A DNA stretch of 24,684 nucleotides, taken from assembly GCA_016199605.1 (NCBI GenBank), contig JACQGJ010000351.1:1-24684 (forward strand). Direction: 5' to 3'. The stretch comes from Armatimonadota bacterium. GTDB taxonomy: Bacteria > Armatimonadota > Abditibacteriia > CG2-30-59-28. The translations under genes and the position numbers were made by a program. Below the pieces are notes generated by a model. That model worked only from the letters and a program-made list of their open reading frames with translations, was not told the origin of the DNA and searched no databases. This document shows, piece after piece, positions 24,192-24,684 of the stretch. Within the stretch, counting starts at the first letter, position 1. Every line of letters starts with the position of its first letter.

Positions 24192-24665
24192 TCAGTCCAT
24201 TTTGATGCTAAACTTCACCAAGTTCACCGAGAGCGTCTTGGAACCTGTTTTGTCCTCGGTCATGCGGTAATCCAGGTCACGACGCTGCGTGGCCAAACGT
24301 ACCCGGACATCATCGAGAGGACGACGATTGGTTGTCGGTGTATCCAAGACCAACATTTTCTTCGGTGTCTCATCTTGAAAGACGGGGCTGGGCTCCGGCG
24401 ACGTGTCCTTCTGTACTGTGATGGTCGGCTTGGGCCTGTCCAGCGGAGTCTGCGGGATCGCCGTGTGCAGAGTGGTCTCATCAGGATCAAACCACGGGTC
24501 CCCTAAGTCGGTGTCCTCGTCAACGGACCCCGCCAACTCTGCAACGGACGCGCCACCGGAAATGATCGCCGAACCGGGATTCCCGCCTCCACTCTCCGGG
24601 CGTTTCACGGGCACAGGGCCCTTGACCCGAGCCGGCGTAGTCTTGCCGGCGGAAACGAGCGCCAT
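24192..24665 (-). CDS. Proline-rich hypothetical protein, possibly a C-terminal fragment
   Basis: The frame gives 157 residues from ATG 24665, preceded by AGGAGG with a 4-nt spacer. The frame stays open to the window edge upstream (19 nt), so it could be the end of a longer protein. There is no signal peptide in the visible part. Residues 1-100 are rich in Pro, Gly and acidic residues and likely disordered (DEDTDLGDPWFDPDE; PIETPKK-like linkers). Residues about 118-157 look like beta-strands, with TQRRDLDYRMTEDKTG and LSVNLVKFSIKMD. The RRxLDYRM string also occurs in repeat 4 of the downstream barrel protein (ARRSLDYRMSD), suggesting a shared module. It is probably co-expressed with the barrel gene. 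The function is unknown. Confidence 0.6.
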   Translation of the reverse strand: MALVSAGKTTPARVKGPVPVKRPESGGGNPGSAIISGGASVAELAGSVDEDTDLGDPWFDPDETTLHTAIPQTPLDRPKPTITVQKDTSPEPSPVFQDETPKKMLVLDTPTTNRRPLDDVRVRLATQRRDLDYRMTEDKTGSKTLSVNLVKFSIKMD

Positions 24666-24684
24666 CGCCCCTCCTGTCGTCGCG

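Overview
The window is GC-rich DNA from a Gram-negative bacterium. An outer-membrane beta-barrel protein with a signal peptide and a terminal phenylalanine supports a double membrane. The mix of a secreted CBM9/GH123-like glycoside hydrolase, a YfhO-type membrane protein and a glnD-glnE pair, plus short GC-rich intergenic palindromes, suggests an environmental and possibly uncultivated lineage (PVC-like or Armatimonadota-like). There is no rRNA or other firm taxonomic marker, so this is a guess. No tRNA, rRNA, CRISPR array, integrase or insertion sequence was found.

Layout. 1-2447 (minus): a secreted CBM9-like/GH123-like protein whose 3' end lies outside the window. 2448-2782: intergenic, with palindromes and a tandem hairpin pair. 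2783-3943 (minus): RNase D. 3944-5132: a gene-poor stretch with two promoters, a 33-codon Lys-rich protein gene, copy 1 of an ~85-nt structured repeat and a doubtful 55-codon ORF. 5133-6761: a TPP-dependent acetolactate-synthase-like enzyme. 6831-9482: a probable operon of a P-loop kinase/dCMP deaminase fusion, a PhyH-like protein overlapping it, and fmt; it ends in copy 2 of the structured repeat and a clear intrinsic terminator. 9679-14320: a TPR protein, rsmB, a 4-TM SMR/EamA-like protein and a large YfhO-family protein. 14632-14958: a small membrane-anchored protein. 15108-20824: glnD and glnE, overlapping by 4 nt. 20868-24665 (minus, convergent to glnE): a proline-rich protein and a 1090-aa outer-membrane barrel protein with four tandem 75-residue repeats.

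How the genes work together. fmt and rsmB belong to the widely conserved def-fmt-rsmB neighbourhood (initiator tRNA formylation and 16S rRNA m5C methylation). GlnD and GlnE are the two sensor/effector enzymes of the PII-glutamine synthetase cascade and are translationally coupled here. The SMR-like protein next to YfhO resembles the flippase plus GT-C glycosyltransferase logic of cell-envelope glycosylation.

The most novel-looking signal is the ~85-nt element present at 4650-4734 and 9473-9556. Both copies keep a terminal stem, an inner helix and identical loop blocks, and both lie just 3' of a gene. Second in interest are the kinase-deaminase fusion with altered Walker A and zinc motifs, and an 18-bp extended -10 promoter sequence shared by two unrelated genes.
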